From Actinobacteria bacterium UBA4426 (GTDB lineage: Bacteria > Actinomycetota > Actinomycetes > S36-B12), in assembly GCA_002390705.1 (NCBI GenBank), contig DGQA01000031.1:1-64000 (forward strand): a stretch of DNA of 64,000 nt. Direction: 5' to 3'. The position numbers and the translations under genes were made by a program. Position 1 is the stretch's first letter, and every line of letters starts with the position of its first letter. The notes beneath the pieces are model-generated. The model was given only the letters and a program-made list of their open reading frames with translations, did no database searches and was not told the origin of the DNA. Of this stretch, positions 32,424 to 41,355 are shown one piece after another.

Positions 32424-32870
32424 TTAGTCAGCTGAAACGACAAACTGCACATTGGCGCTTACACCCGGGTGCACGTCGACTGTTGCATGGTGATTTCCCA
32501 CCGTCTTAATCGCGCCGGCTAAATGCACCTTGCGCTTATCAATTGAAATATCGCCAGCAGCCTTCACCGCTGAGGCGATGTCTGCTGTCGTAATTGAACC
32601 GAAGAGTTTTCCGGTCGCACCAGCTTTGGCGGGGACGACAATCACCATTGATTCAAGTGATTGCTTGATTTCATTGGCATGATCACGGTCACGGACCTCG
32701 CGTACCTTACGGGCACGCTTAATTTGGGTCACCTGCTTCTCGCCACCACGGGTCCAGGAGATTGCGAAACCGCGTGGGAGTAAGAAGTTGCGTCCATAAC
32801 CATCTTTGACTTCGACGATGTCTCCTGCAGCACCAAGACCGCTGACTTCCTGCGTAAGGATGAGTTTCAT
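32424..32870 (-). CDS. rplI: 50S ribosomal protein L9
   Basis: The 148-residue protein has the L9 N-terminal signature: MKLILTQEVSGLGAAGDIVEVKDGYGRNFLLPRG-like (read in two parts, GLGAAGDIVEVKDGYGRNF then LLPRG). It then has a central helix and the C-terminal rRNA-binding domain. It is last in rpsF-ssb-rpsR-rplI and is followed by a clear terminator. Confidence 0.96.
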   Translation of the reverse strand: MKLILTQEVSGLGAAGDIVEVKDGYGRNFLLPRGFAISWTRGGEKQVTQIKRARKVREVRDRDHANEIKQSLESMVIVVPAKAGATGKLFGSITTADIASAVKAAGDISIDKRKVHLAGAIKTVGNHHATVDVHPGVSANVQFVVSAD

Positions 32871-32888
32871 ATTAATGCTCCTTCTTTT

Positions 32889-33149
32889 TTACCGCGTTGC
32901 CGCTGAGTAGGGAAGAAGTGCCATTTCACGGGCATTCTTCACAGCCATGGCAACATCGCGCTGATGCTGGGTGCAGTTACCGGTAACCCGGCGGGCACGA
33001 ATCTTGCCTCGATCGGAAACAAATTTACGAAGTAGGTTGACGTCTTTATAGTCCAGACCCTTCACTTCTTTTTTGCAGAAGGCGCAAGCTTTGGCCTTCA
33101 CCATCTTGTTCTTATCTAATACTTGTTGGCGCTTGTTATCGCGTGCCAT
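32889..33149 (-). CDS. rpsR: 30S ribosomal protein S18 (zinc-binding form)
   Basis: The 86-residue protein has the S18 core DYKDVNLLRKFVSDRGKI and RRVTGNCTQHQR. CAFC near residues 22-25 and the later C-x2-H keep the zinc-ribbon ligands, so this is the C+ paralog; some actinobacteria also have a cysteine-free copy used under zinc limitation. It lies between ssb and rplI in the standard order. Confidence 0.96.
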   Translation of the reverse strand: MARDNKRQQVLDKNKMVKAKACAFCKKEVKGLDYKDVNLLRKFVSDRGKIRARRVTGNCTQHQRDVAMAVKNAREMALLPYSAATR

Positions 33150-33189
33150 TTAATAACTCCTTGAATTTATGAGGGAAAATTTTATGTGT

Positions 33190-33660
33190 TTAGAAGGGTG
33201 GTTCATCAAAGTTTGCAGCAGGTGCACCCGTTGCCCAGGGATCGTCAGCAGGGGCTGCCGATCCACCGCCGGAGCTAAATCCACCTTCGGAGCGTTGTAC
33301 CCGAGTGACCTTCGCTGTTGCATAGCGCAAAGCGGGACCGACATCTTCTACTTCAACTTCCATTACTGTTCGCTTTTCACCCTCTCGGGTTTCATAAGAA
33401 CGCTGCTTTAATCTACCTGACACCATTACCCGAGTCCCCTTTGTGAGTGACTCAGCAACATTTTCTGCGTATTGACGCCACACGCTACATCGCAAGTAGG
33501 TCGGGTCCCCGTCTTTCCATTCATTCGTTGCTTTGTCCAAATAGCGTGAGTTGGTAGCAACAGTAAATGAAGCAACAGCGGCGCCGCTTGGGGTGAAGCG
33601 CAGTTCAGGATCGTTAGTCAAGTTCCCAATGACCGTCACACTGATATCACCGGCTGCCAT
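33190..33660 (-). CDS. ssb: Single-stranded DNA-binding protein
   Basis: The 156-residue protein has an N-terminal OB fold (VTVIGNLTNDPELRFTPSG, YLRCSVWRQYAENVAESLTKG, GRLKQRSYET) and a Gly/Ser/Ala-rich linker. It ends with a truncated form of the acidic partner-binding tip (NFDEPPF; canonical tips read DDDIPF). ATG 33,660 overlaps the rpsF stop by one base (TAATG). Confidence 0.95.
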   Translation of the reverse strand: MAAGDISVTVIGNLTNDPELRFTPSGAAVASFTVATNSRYLDKATNEWKDGDPTYLRCSVWRQYAENVAESLTKGTRVMVSGRLKQRSYETREGEKRTVMEVEVEDVGPALRYATAKVTRVQRSEGGFSSGGGSAAPADDPWATGAPAANFDEPPF

Positions 33661-33968
33661 TAGGAAGCCTTAACGGGTGTGGACCAGTTGGGGCGAATCA
33701 CCTTGGTGCGAACGACAGCTTCGTTCAGTGAGAGTTGGCGATCCAGTTCGGCCACTGCTTCTGGGGTCGAGGTCAACTCAATTACCGCGTAGTAGCCATC
33801 GGTCTTGTGGTTGATTTCGTAGGCGAAGCGGCGCTTGCCCCAGAAATCTACTTTCTCAACACTTCCACCATCAGCCTTGATTACATTCAGGAATGTATCG
33901 AGACTAGGGGCAATAGTTTTTTCTTCAAGTTCAGAGTCCAGAATGACCATGACTTCGTATTTACGCAT
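33660..33968 (-). CDS. rpsF: 30S ribosomal protein S6
   Basis: The 102-residue protein has the S6 pattern MRKYEVMVILDSELEE, KVDFWGKRRFAYEI-like core and DGYYAVIEL. It binds S18 in the ribosome platform. The start is ATG 33,968 with GGAGGTGGG 6-7 bases upstream. It is the first gene of the operon. Confidence 0.96.
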   Translation of the reverse strand: MRKYEVMVILDSELEEKTIAPSLDTFLNVIKADGGSVEKVDFWGKRRFAYEINHKTDGYYAVIELTSTPEAVAELDRQLSLNEAVVRTKVIRPNWSTPVKAS

Positions 33969-33980
33969 GTATTAACCCAC

Positions 33981-34014
33981 CTCCTTCGGACTAAACGGCC
34001 ACGGCATTTCCGTG
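33981..34014 (-). promoter_or_regulatory. Possible S6:S18 autoregulatory leader hairpin
   Basis: In the rpsF 5' leader, CACGG and CCGTG (34,000-34,014) form a small stem; GCCG, a U-rich stretch, CCGAA and then the ribosome site follow. In many bacteria the rpsF leader folds into an S6:S18-binding motif with a conserved CCG. The resemblance here is partial and not modelled. Confidence 0.3.
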
Positions 34015-34233
34015 ACAGGAGGATTAATGCCCTCTTAGAGTAGCCGCAACAGGCTCTAGTTCCACAAGGGGTCGCTATTCCATAATGCTGGCGAGATTCC
34101 TCATGGTCACACACGCGATCTGAGAGCCGTAATTCTTGACTCCTGGTGTGGGTGCCAATGGGCGCTGAATCCAATTTTTGAAAGGGATTGCGTGTGTAAG
34201 GCTCAGGTCCACGTGAGGCAATAGGCTGACAGC

Positions 34234-35022
34234 GTGCGTATTGCAACCTGGAATGTGAACTCGGTGGGTGCCCGACTTGATCGGTTAGTGGAGTGGCTCC
34301 AGAGCGCTCAACCCGATGTGGTGGCGTTGCAAGAGTTGAAATGCACCGACGAGGCGTTCCCACACCTACCAATCCAAGCAGCGGGCTACGAAGCCGTCAC
34401 CCACGGCACCGGTCGTTGGAATGGTGTTGCGATTCTTTCTCGGGTTGGCGCAACCGACGTTGTTCGGGGTTTAGTTGGACAACCTGATTTCGACGGGGCT
34501 TCCGAGCCACGGGCAATTGGAGCAACCTGCAATGGTGTGCGGGTCTGGAGTGTCTACTGCCCTAATGGTCGCGAACCAAGCCATGATCACTACAGGTACA
34601 AGTTGGAGTGGTTCACAGCGTTGAATGTGACCGCAAAATCAGAAATAGCCGACCATCCTGATCTACCGTTCGCTGTGATCGGTGACTACAACATCGCTCC
34701 GACTGACGAGGACGTGTGGGACATCGAAAAATTTGTTGATTCAACACATGTGACACTGGCGGAGCGTGCTGCACTGACCGACCTTGAAGCCATGGGCTTG
34801 ATTGAGACCGTGCCGCGATCCCTTAAGGGTGAACCGTACACATTCTGGGACTACCGCAATGGTTCCTTTCACCGTGGTTGGGGGATGCGGATTGACCTTG
34901 TCTATGGGAATCAGGTGTTCACGTCACTAGTGCAGGATTCATACGTCGATCGCGATGCACGTAAGGGAAAAGGCGCCTCCGATCATGCACCTGTTGTTGT
35001 CGATCTAGATTTGTCCGTATGA
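34234..35022 (+). CDS. xthA: Exodeoxyribonuclease III / AP endonuclease
   Basis: The 262-residue protein has the Xth motifs: TWNVNSVGARLDRLVEWL, the metal-binding glutamate in LQELKC, WNGVAILSR, GDYNIAPTDEDVWD and the catalytic SDHAPV near the C-terminus. It repairs abasic sites and trims 3' ends. The start is GTG 34,234, with no clear ribosome site close by. The stop overlaps the next gene (ATGA), so it is coupled to the FemX-like gene, a functionally unrelated pairing. Confidence 0.93.
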   Translation: MRIATWNVNSVGARLDRLVEWLQSAQPDVVALQELKCTDEAFPHLPIQAAGYEAVTHGTGRWNGVAILSRVGATDVVRGLVGQPDFDGASEPRAIGATCNGVRVWSVYCPNGREPSHDHYRYKLEWFTALNVTAKSEIADHPDLPFAVIGDYNIAPTDEDVWDIEKFVDSTHVTLAERAALTDLEAMGLIETVPRSLKGEPYTFWDYRNGSFHRGWGMRIDLVYGNQVFTSLVQDSYVDRDARKGKGASDHAPVVVDLDLSV

Positions 35023-36134
35023 GTCGTGAAGTCCGGCGGATTAGTGTCGAGCAGCATTCAGGGTTCCTAAATGGTGTGATTGCTTCTGGAACCACTTCGG
35101 TTTCTTTTTTGCAATTACCCGAATGGGGTAATGTCAAAGTGGGGTGGCGACCAGAGTCGGTTGGTTGGTTTGAAGAATCCACACTTGTGGGCGTTGCATT
35201 GGTGTTGTATCGCCCTATTCCAAAATTGCCGCAGCGTTCTTTGGCATACGTTCCCGAAGGTCCGGTTATTGATTGGGAAAGTGGCGATCTTTCTTCATGG
35301 TTGTCACCTTTGGTCTCGCACGTTAAGGGTCGTGGCGCGTTTCAATTAAAGATGGGCCCGCCCGTTGCCATCAAACAATGGGACGCGCAAACAATCAAGA
35401 GTGCAATCGGTGAAATCTCACTGCTTGGAGATGTTCCAAGTGATCGCAAATTCTCACTTGATGACTCGGTGATCAAGTCCATGCGTTCACTTGGATTCGT
35501 ACAAGAGGAAAACGTTAGTGCTGGTTTCGGTGACGTACAACCACGTTATGTTTTTCAAGTACCACTTGCCGGTCGCAGTGAAGCCGAATTATTCGCCGGC
35601 TTCAACCAGCAGTGGCGACGTAATGTTCGCAAGGCTGAAAAGGCCGGTGTTGAAATTTCAATTGGCACGCGCGATGACCTGGCTGCCTTTCACCGGGTTT
35701 ATGTTGAGACAGCTTCGCGTGATGGTTTCACACCGCGAGGCTTGGTCTACTTCCAACGCATGTGGGATGCACTAAGTGATCATTTTACTTTGCATGTTGC
35801 GCGCCATGACGGTCATGTTGCTGCTGCGACAATCATGATCACCGTTGGCGCGCATGCTTGGTACTCCTACGGTGCCTCCACTACCGCCGATCGTGATGTT
35901 CGTCCTTCGAATGCATTGCAGTGGTCCATGATCAAGGCAGCACGTGAATCGGGTTGTTCGGTATATGACCTGCGCGGTATTTCCAACACCTTGGACAGCT
36001 CAGATCACCTCTTTGGCTTGGTGTCTTTCAAACTGGGTTCGGGTGGCTACGCCCAGGAATACGTCGGCGAGTGGGACTGTGTGATTCGTAAGTCTTGGGC
36101 TCGCGCTTTTTCGATCTACCAGCGGCGAGGCTAG
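35019..36134 (+). CDS. FemAB/FemX-like peptidoglycan bridge aminoacyltransferase
   Basis: The 371-residue protein resembles lipid II:glycine/alanine aminoacyltransferases: SFLQLPEWGNVK near residue 30, YVPEGPV, then a double-GNAT arrangement with FNQQWRRNVRKAEKAGVEI near residue 205. The C-terminal part has SYGASTTADRDVRPSNALQW-like residues (read in parts) and YDLRGI...LFGLVSFKLGSGG. Family members add amino acids from aminoacyl-tRNA to the stem-peptide lysine. It overlaps xthA and is followed 35 bases later by an alanine-racemase-like gene, suggesting a joint role in cell-wall precursors. Amino acid added is unknown. Confidence 0.85.
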   Translation: MSREVRRISVEQHSGFLNGVIASGTTSVSFLQLPEWGNVKVGWRPESVGWFEESTLVGVALVLYRPIPKLPQRSLAYVPEGPVIDWESGDLSSWLSPLVSHVKGRGAFQLKMGPPVAIKQWDAQTIKSAIGEISLLGDVPSDRKFSLDDSVIKSMRSLGFVQEENVSAGFGDVQPRYVFQVPLAGRSEAELFAGFNQQWRRNVRKAEKAGVEISIGTRDDLAAFHRVYVETASRDGFTPRGLVYFQRMWDALSDHFTLHVARHDGHVAAATIMITVGAHAWYSYGASTTADRDVRPSNALQWSMIKAARESGCSVYDLRGISNTLDSSDHLFGLVSFKLGSGGYAQEYVGEWDCVIRKSWARAFSIYQRRG

Positions 36135-36169
36135 GAGGCAGATTGCTGTGATCCTGACATGATTGACGA

Positions 36170-37303
36170 GTGTCTTTCACCCTCAACATAAATGGCGACC
36201 GATGGCGTACTCACTTGCGCTCTGTTGTCAATGCAATCACTACCACCAGCGGCAGTTCACCCGTTCCGGTAGTCAAAGGAAATGGTTACGGAATTGGCCA
36301 AGAATTACTCGGTGCAACCGCCATGGAACTTGGTGCTGACACAATCGCGGTGGGAACCGTGTTTGAAATCGAGTCGGTTGTCAGTGTCACTCAAGGTGAC
36401 ATTGTCGTGCTTCAACCATTTGATTCACGTGACGCCGGAGCCGCCGCTAAATGGTGGGAAATCAGCAAGAAGTTTTATTCCGGTCGCATTATTCGCACCG
36501 TCGCAACTCTTGAGGCGCTTAATGAACTAATCACCGGATCTAGTGGTGTCCGCGTGATCATTGAGGCCCGCAGCTCTATGGTTCGTTTTGGTTTGACAGA
36601 ACCCGAACTTATTGGCGTCCTGGGAAACGCCGATATTCGAGCCGCGCTTGCGACCGGGCAATTTTTTATTGAAGGAATTTCAGTCCACCTGCCCATTGAG
36701 CGCTCAGCCCCTGATTCACATGCCGTTGAAGTCATGCGATGGGCTGGGTTGTGGGAAGCGGAGACTGCGGTTTGGGAGGGCCACTCGCCCCCAGCTCCTG
36801 TGATATGGGTTTCCCATTGCAGTGACGCCGAACTTTCAACTATCCGCCAGAGTGTGAGCGAGTTGATCGTTCGAATGCGCGTTGGAACTCGACTATGGCT
36901 TGGTGATCGCTCGACACTTTCTGCGTCGGGCACCGTGTTAGCTGTGCACCCACTTTCTGAAGGTGTGAAGGTCGGCTACCGTCAACGAAAATCCGGAAAA
37001 AATGCCACATTGGTTGTGGTGAGTGGAGGTACCGCCAACGGGATTGGTTTGAGTGCACCTTCCCCCACTACATCCTTGCGCCAACGAGTTACTTCATTTG
37101 GAGTCGGTGCACTCGATGCGGCCGGAAGATCGATGTCTCCATTTAGTCTGGGAGGGAAGCAAAGGTGGTTCGCCGAACCCCCACACCAACATGTTTCGAT
37201 GCTCTGGATGAACAGCGAATCTGTCCTACCGGAGGTTGGGTCTCAGGTCAGCGCCGAGGTTCGATTTACAACCTCACGTTTTGACGCTGTCTTTATTGAC
37301 TGA
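36170..37303 (+). CDS. Alanine racemase-like PLP protein (non-canonical)
   Basis: The 377-residue protein has the fold type III PLP barrel start: VPVVKGNGYGIG, with K36 as the PLP-binding lysine (alanine racemases usually read VVKADAYGHG). The EARSSMVRFGL segment sits where KVDTGMxRLG is found, and VGYRQR may hold the second catalytic tyrosine (usually VSYG). The usual N-terminal WxExDLxAL signature is weak. It is GTG-started, 35 bases after the FemX-like gene. It may be an amino acid racemase or a non-catalytic PLP protein; the pairing argues for a peptidoglycan role. Its last 61 bases overlap the convergent glycosyltransferase gene. Confidence 0.75.
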   Translation: MSFTLNINGDRWRTHLRSVVNAITTTSGSSPVPVVKGNGYGIGQELLGATAMELGADTIAVGTVFEIESVVSVTQGDIVVLQPFDSRDAGAAAKWWEISKKFYSGRIIRTVATLEALNELITGSSGVRVIIEARSSMVRFGLTEPELIGVLGNADIRAALATGQFFIEGISVHLPIERSAPDSHAVEVMRWAGLWEAETAVWEGHSPPAPVIWVSHCSDAELSTIRQSVSELIVRMRVGTRLWLGDRSTLSASGTVLAVHPLSEGVKVGYRQRKSGKNATLVVVSGGTANGIGLSAPSPTTSLRQRVTSFGVGALDAAGRSMSPFSLGGKQRWFAEPPHQHVSMLWMNSESVLPEVGSQVSAEVRFTTSRFDAVFID

Positions 37304-38580
37304 TCATTCCGGGAGGAAATGTCGAAAACAATCCATATTGCAAAGTACACAGTTACCCCAATGTGCACGAAGGTTGCTGCGGCATATAACTCTGGCGTAA
37401 GAGTTCTCGCATCATCGATTCCGTAGCCAGCCAGGAACCACCAGATCGCTGCGAAGTAGATAGCTTCGCCGAACTGCCAGATCAGAAAGTCCCGCCAATT
37501 TGGTCGGGCCAAGACGGCAAGTGGAACAAGCCAAAGAACGTATTGCGGCGAATAAACCTTGTTTGTGATTACAAAAGCCGCAAGAATGAGGAATGAAACC
37601 TGCGCAATTGTTGGAACAGTAGGCGCTTTCCTCACCAAAATCGCTATCGCTAACAGCAAAATCGTAAATATTGCGGTCGAAGCAAAATTGAGCAGGTTCT
37701 CGGGAACTGTTGGCAACCCAATTTGGGTGATGGCGTACCAGAAAGATCCGAAGTCAATTGCTCGATTGAAATTGAATGTATAGAAAGCCGCCCAGCCTTC
37801 AAAGTGTGCGATTGCGAACGGGATGTTAATCGCAAGGAAGGTCCCAATTGCCGTCACAATCATGATCAGTGTGGGTCGCCAAGATGCTGTTCGCCACGCT
37901 AAAAACACGAAAGCTACCAGTAAGAAAACCGGATAAAATTTGCAGACAATCGCTAGGCCGAGGAAAACACCCGTGAGAAAGGCTTTGTCTTTGGACCATG
38001 CCAAAAATGCAAGCGCAACCAGAGCAATCGGGACGAGGTCCCAGTTGATTGTTGACGCAAGGATCATGGTGGGTGCAAAAACCACCATCGCTGCCCGCCA
38101 CGGATATCTTGGTTGGGTTAACGCGGTTGCAATTACTGTGATCACAAATGGAATAAACAACAACACGATATTTACATCAAAAAATGCTCGGTAGCCGTCG
38201 GGGTAAAATGAAGTGACCCACCCGGTGAGGACGGCGGCGATATATATAAATATTCCAGTACCCACTGGATACTCCAGATAGATACCGTTTGACCCGGCTT
38301 GAAGATAAGGAAAGATACCCTCGATAAACCCGCGGTCAGCGTAAAGAGCGGGTATGTCGGAGTAGCACAGGTGCATGTATCGCTGCGGATCTATCCAACC
38401 GTCCATAACACATGAAAAGTCGAGTAAATAGCCAAATGAATAGGTGACGGCCGCCAAAAAAATCAACACGTAGAGTGGTGGTAAAAGTGTGTAGCCTCGA
38501 TTCGCGAGCTGACCAAATGGCCCGCCCACACGTTCAGAGATTTTTGAGTCGCTCACGGGTGAATTATGGTCTGCCTTCAT
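37243..38580 (-). CDS. Glycosyltransferase 87 family membrane protein (DUF2029, GT-C fold)
   Basis: About 445 residues from ATG 38,580, or 437 from GTG 38,556 (the upstream gene stops at 38,564). After the first membrane segment come CYSDIPALYADRG and GIFPYLQ, the extracytoplasmic D/E loop of actinobacterial GT87 polyprenyl-phosphate-dependent mannosyltransferases. About ten more membrane segments follow, with VYSPQYVLWLVPL near 370. It probably adds a sugar to a lipid or glycan of the envelope. It shares a transcript with the upstream class A PBP. The C-terminal 20 codons lie antisense to the alr-like gene. Confidence 0.82.
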   Translation of the reverse strand: MKADHNSPVSDSKISERVGGPFGQLANRGYTLLPPLYVLIFLAAVTYSFGYLLDFSCVMDGWIDPQRYMHLCYSDIPALYADRGFIEGIFPYLQAGSNGIYLEYPVGTGIFIYIAAVLTGWVTSFYPDGYRAFFDVNIVLLFIPFVITVIATALTQPRYPWRAAMVVFAPTMILASTINWDLVPIALVALAFLAWSKDKAFLTGVFLGLAIVCKFYPVFLLVAFVFLAWRTASWRPTLIMIVTAIGTFLAINIPFAIAHFEGWAAFYTFNFNRAIDFGSFWYAITQIGLPTVPENLLNFASTAIFTILLLAIAILVRKAPTVPTIAQVSFLILAAFVITNKVYSPQYVLWLVPLAVLARPNWRDFLIWQFGEAIYFAAIWWFLAGYGIDDARTLTPELYAAATFVHIGVTVYFAIWIVFDISSRNDQSIKTASKREVVNRTSALT

Positions 38581-40720
38581 CAATCGGTTGATCTGTCGGA
38601 GCCGGTTCGGGGCCAAACTCGTTTATCGGCTGCTCGACCGGTGCTGGATCTACCGCTGCCGGGTCAGATTCGGTGTTTTCGGGACCAAACTCGTTCACAA
38701 CTTCAGGGATTGGACAGCCGAGAGGGATCTCTTCAAGATCTGTCTCAATAAAGTCTGGGCAGTCAATCGGCGACAGTGCTTCATCCGGTGGTGCTTGGAA
38801 GTTAACCACCGGCTGTTTTTTGAGTGAGCCCCTCATGAACGCGGTCCAGATTGCGGCCGGAAAAGAGCCACCGGTGACAGTGCCTAATCCACCGGTCCCC
38901 GACATTGAGATTGGCATGCCACTTGAGTCCTCTTTCGCCATGAGGACAGCTGCGGAGATTTGTGGTGTGTATCCGGCAAACCAAGCACTCTTGTTGTCGT
39001 CAGTCGTTCCGGTCTTAGCTGCTGCTGGACGATCAAGGGCGAGAGCGGCTTTAGCCGTCCCACTTGTGACAACTTTGTTCAAACTGTAATTCACTGTATT
39101 AGCAACTTCGGTACTAAACGCTGTAGTGAGTAATGGCTCGTATTGATAAATCAATCCACCATTGGGACCGAAAACTTGCTTAATGAATGTGGTAGTGCTT
39201 CGAACCCCTTCGTTGGCAAATGTCGCATACGCATTTGCCATGTCTAAGCCGGATGGTGATCCGGTCCCCAGAACAAATGTCAGGTCAGGTGATTCAAGGT
39301 TGAGACCGGGAGTTGTCTCTGGGATGCCTGCGGCAAGTGCTGCGTCCGCGACATTACGGACTCCTATTTCGGAGGTGAGTTCAACGTAGGCAGAGTTGAT
39401 GCTTAGTTCGGTTGCTTGTAATAGAGACACCACACCGTAGGAATTATCTCCATAGTTATTTAAGGTGTAATCATTTACAGTTGCTGGGGAGTTTCCATTC
39501 CAAAGTGAATTTAGAGGTAAGCCCTGCTCGAGCGCTGATGCGAGTGCGAATGGTTTGAATGTGGAACCTGCCTGAGCGAACTGTCGCGTTGCGTTATTGA
39601 TTTGATCGGTGATGAAGTCCGTACCGCCGTACATAGCGAGCACCTCACCGCTACCAGGCCTTACCGCCGCGAGTCCGATTCGTAATCCTTGTGTCCCTGA
39701 AGTTGGTCCTTGATTTTTTACCGCGCGCTGTGCGGAGCGTTGAGCCTTACGGTTAAAAGAACTTACAATTTTCAGACCACCTCGTTGAATTTCCGTTTCC
39801 GTATAGCCTTGGGCCAACAACTGTTGCTCAACAGCAGTGAGTAGGAATCCGACCTGACCCCCAAGTCGATCTTTTTGTTTGAAAGGAATAATCTCAGGAA
39901 AAATTGCCGCATCACGTTGAGCCTGGGTGATGTCCCCCAATACCGACATGGAGTCCAGGACGTAGGACCACCGTGCTTTGAGACCACTGAGATTGTCTTC
40001 GGGGTTGAGACCGGATGGTGATTTGATTACTGATGCGAGCACAGCTCCTTCTATGTAATCAAGTTCATTGACTGACTTGTTAAAGTATGCGACCGCAGCT
40101 GCTTCGATTCCATTTGCATTTCTACCGAAGTAAATCGTGTTGAGGTAGTCCTGAAGAATTTGTTCTTTGGAGATTACTGTTTCCAATTTGAAGGCAAGCA
40201 GTGCTTCATTTATTTTCCGCTTCCAAGTACGGTCTTGGGTAAGGAAAGCGATCTTGGCGTACTGTTGGGTGATTGTGGACCCACCTTGGGTGCTGCCCCC
40301 GGTCAAGTTATTGAGTGCAGCGCGGGCGATACCAATCGGTGAAATTCCACCGTGGTTATAAAAGTCTCGGTCTTCAGCTGCAAGGACCGCTTGTTGTATG
40401 TCCTCCGGAATGTCCGATAGGAGGACTGACCGCCGAGTGGACTCACCCAGTCGCCCGATTTCATTTGACCCGCCTGAGTAATAGACCACTGTGGCTTCGC
40501 TTGTGGCCAGGTCATTCGGACTTGGTACTTCGGTGCGTGCCAAGACAACGGCTAAAAATGTTGCGCCAATGGCCGTAAGGAAGATCAATGTCCACAAGAT
40601 CCGCCGAAGCCAGCGACGGCGCCACAAAGGCGCGCGCTGCTCGCTTGATGTGCTCCGCTTAGTCGGCTTCTTTATTGCCGTCTTCTTACTCGCGGAGCCC
40701 TTCTGTGTAGGGGAGCTCAC
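38564..40720 (-). CDS. Class A penicillin-binding protein (transglycosylase/transpeptidase, PBP1A-like)
   Basis: The 718-residue protein has a basic cytoplasmic N-terminus, one membrane anchor (about 40-62) and a GT51 glycosyltransferase domain with catalytic glutamate in AAEDRDFYNHGG (E116). The transpeptidase domain has GSTFK (serine near 388), SIN near 441 and KTGTT near 569-573. It polymerises and cross-links peptidoglycan. The C-terminal tail is acidic and Pro-rich with a repeated NEFGPE unit. GTG 40,720 follows AGGACACAA. In actinobacteria a class A PBP is commonly near the PadR-ino1 locus, as here. Confidence 0.93.
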   Translation of the reverse strand: MSSPTQKGSASKKTAIKKPTKRSTSSEQRAPLWRRRWLRRILWTLIFLTAIGATFLAVVLARTEVPSPNDLATSEATVVYYSGGSNEIGRLGESTRRSVLLSDIPEDIQQAVLAAEDRDFYNHGGISPIGIARAALNNLTGGSTQGGSTITQQYAKIAFLTQDRTWKRKINEALLAFKLETVISKEQILQDYLNTIYFGRNANGIEAAAVAYFNKSVNELDYIEGAVLASVIKSPSGLNPEDNLSGLKARWSYVLDSMSVLGDITQAQRDAAIFPEIIPFKQKDRLGGQVGFLLTAVEQQLLAQGYTETEIQRGGLKIVSSFNRKAQRSAQRAVKNQGPTSGTQGLRIGLAAVRPGSGEVLAMYGGTDFITDQINNATRQFAQAGSTFKPFALASALEQGLPLNSLWNGNSPATVNDYTLNNYGDNSYGVVSLLQATELSINSAYVELTSEIGVRNVADAALAAGIPETTPGLNLESPDLTFVLGTGSPSGLDMANAYATFANEGVRSTTTFIKQVFGPNGGLIYQYEPLLTTAFSTEVANTVNYSLNKVVTSGTAKAALALDRPAAAKTGTTDDNKSAWFAGYTPQISAAVLMAKEDSSGMPISMSGTGGLGTVTGGSFPAAIWTAFMRGSLKKQPVVNFQAPPDEALSPIDCPDFIETDLEEIPLGCPIPEVVNEFGPENTESDPAAVDPAPVEQPINEFGPEPAPTDQPIDEGRP

Positions 40721-40763
40721 TTGTGTCCTATCGGGGAAGGGGACAGCTTCGGTCTACCAGGTC

Positions 40764-41300
40764 CTAGTCCAACAGATCTTCTGCTGGAATAGACGGCACG
40801 GCGCGCCGTGGAGTTCCATCTCCGAGTGAAAATTTTCGGAGAAGGTAGTTCCAATGGCAGTCGGGACACACTTCTACAACGTACACACGAAACTCACCAA
40901 ATTTGTTGCACATGCCGGGTAATTCGCTGGCTTTGCGGATTCTTCCGGCATAGGGTCCAAGTTCATCACCGTAGATGTAGTTCAATTCCACAAGTTTTTT
41001 TCCCTTGCAGGCTGGGCAGTTGCCCGTTGCTTTCTCTCCATGGAACTTTGCGGCCTTGAGGAGATAGGGGTCCGCTTCGCAAAAATCGCTGCTCAGAGCA
41101 CCACCACGATGCAGATTTGTAATATCTGCGGCCCGGGAAAGTCCATAATCCACCACATTGCGTGGTTTTTTTGGGTCAGAGACTGGTTCAGGTGATGGTA
41201 AAGGCCCCCGTTTGGGTATTTTCTTGCTCGAATCGCCACGGGCAACTCGACCACGGACACTTTCCCTGCGCATCTGGGCCATGGTTGAGTGTAAACCCAT
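40764..41300 (-). CDS. DUF5318 family protein (zinc-ribbon-like)
   Basis: About 178 residues. The C-terminal two thirds contain CPACKGKKLVELNYIYGDELG and VEVCPDCHWNYL, i.e. two CxxC pairs fitting a zinc ribbon, typical of the actinobacterial DUF5318 family found beside class A PBP and ino1 genes. The N-terminal 50 residues are basic and low in conservation; ATG at 41,300, 41,282 or 41,273 are possible starts and none has a clear ribosome site. Function is unknown. It is likely the first gene of the PBP/glycosyltransferase transcript. Confidence 0.85.
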   Translation of the reverse strand: MGLHSTMAQMRRESVRGRVARGDSSKKIPKRGPLPSPEPVSDPKKPRNVVDYGLSRAADITNLHRGGALSSDFCEADPYLLKAAKFHGEKATGNCPACKGKKLVELNYIYGDELGPYAGRIRKASELPGMCNKFGEFRVYVVEVCPDCHWNYLLRKFSLGDGTPRRAVPSIPAEDLLD

Positions 41301-41328
41301 TGAACACTTCGGGGTAACCGCACATTAG

Positions 41329-41347
41329 ATATATCGATCCGATATAT
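41329..41347. promoter_or_regulatory. Perfect inverted repeat upstream of padR (candidate PadR operator)
   Basis: ATATATCG-ATC-CGATATAT lies 9 bases before the ATG of the PadR-type regulator, between two divergent genes. It overlaps the likely -10/start region, so binding would block transcription. PadR regulators often repress their own operon; this makes the site a strong candidate operator for padR-ino1. Confidence 0.65.
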
Positions 41348-41355
41348 TGCGCTAC

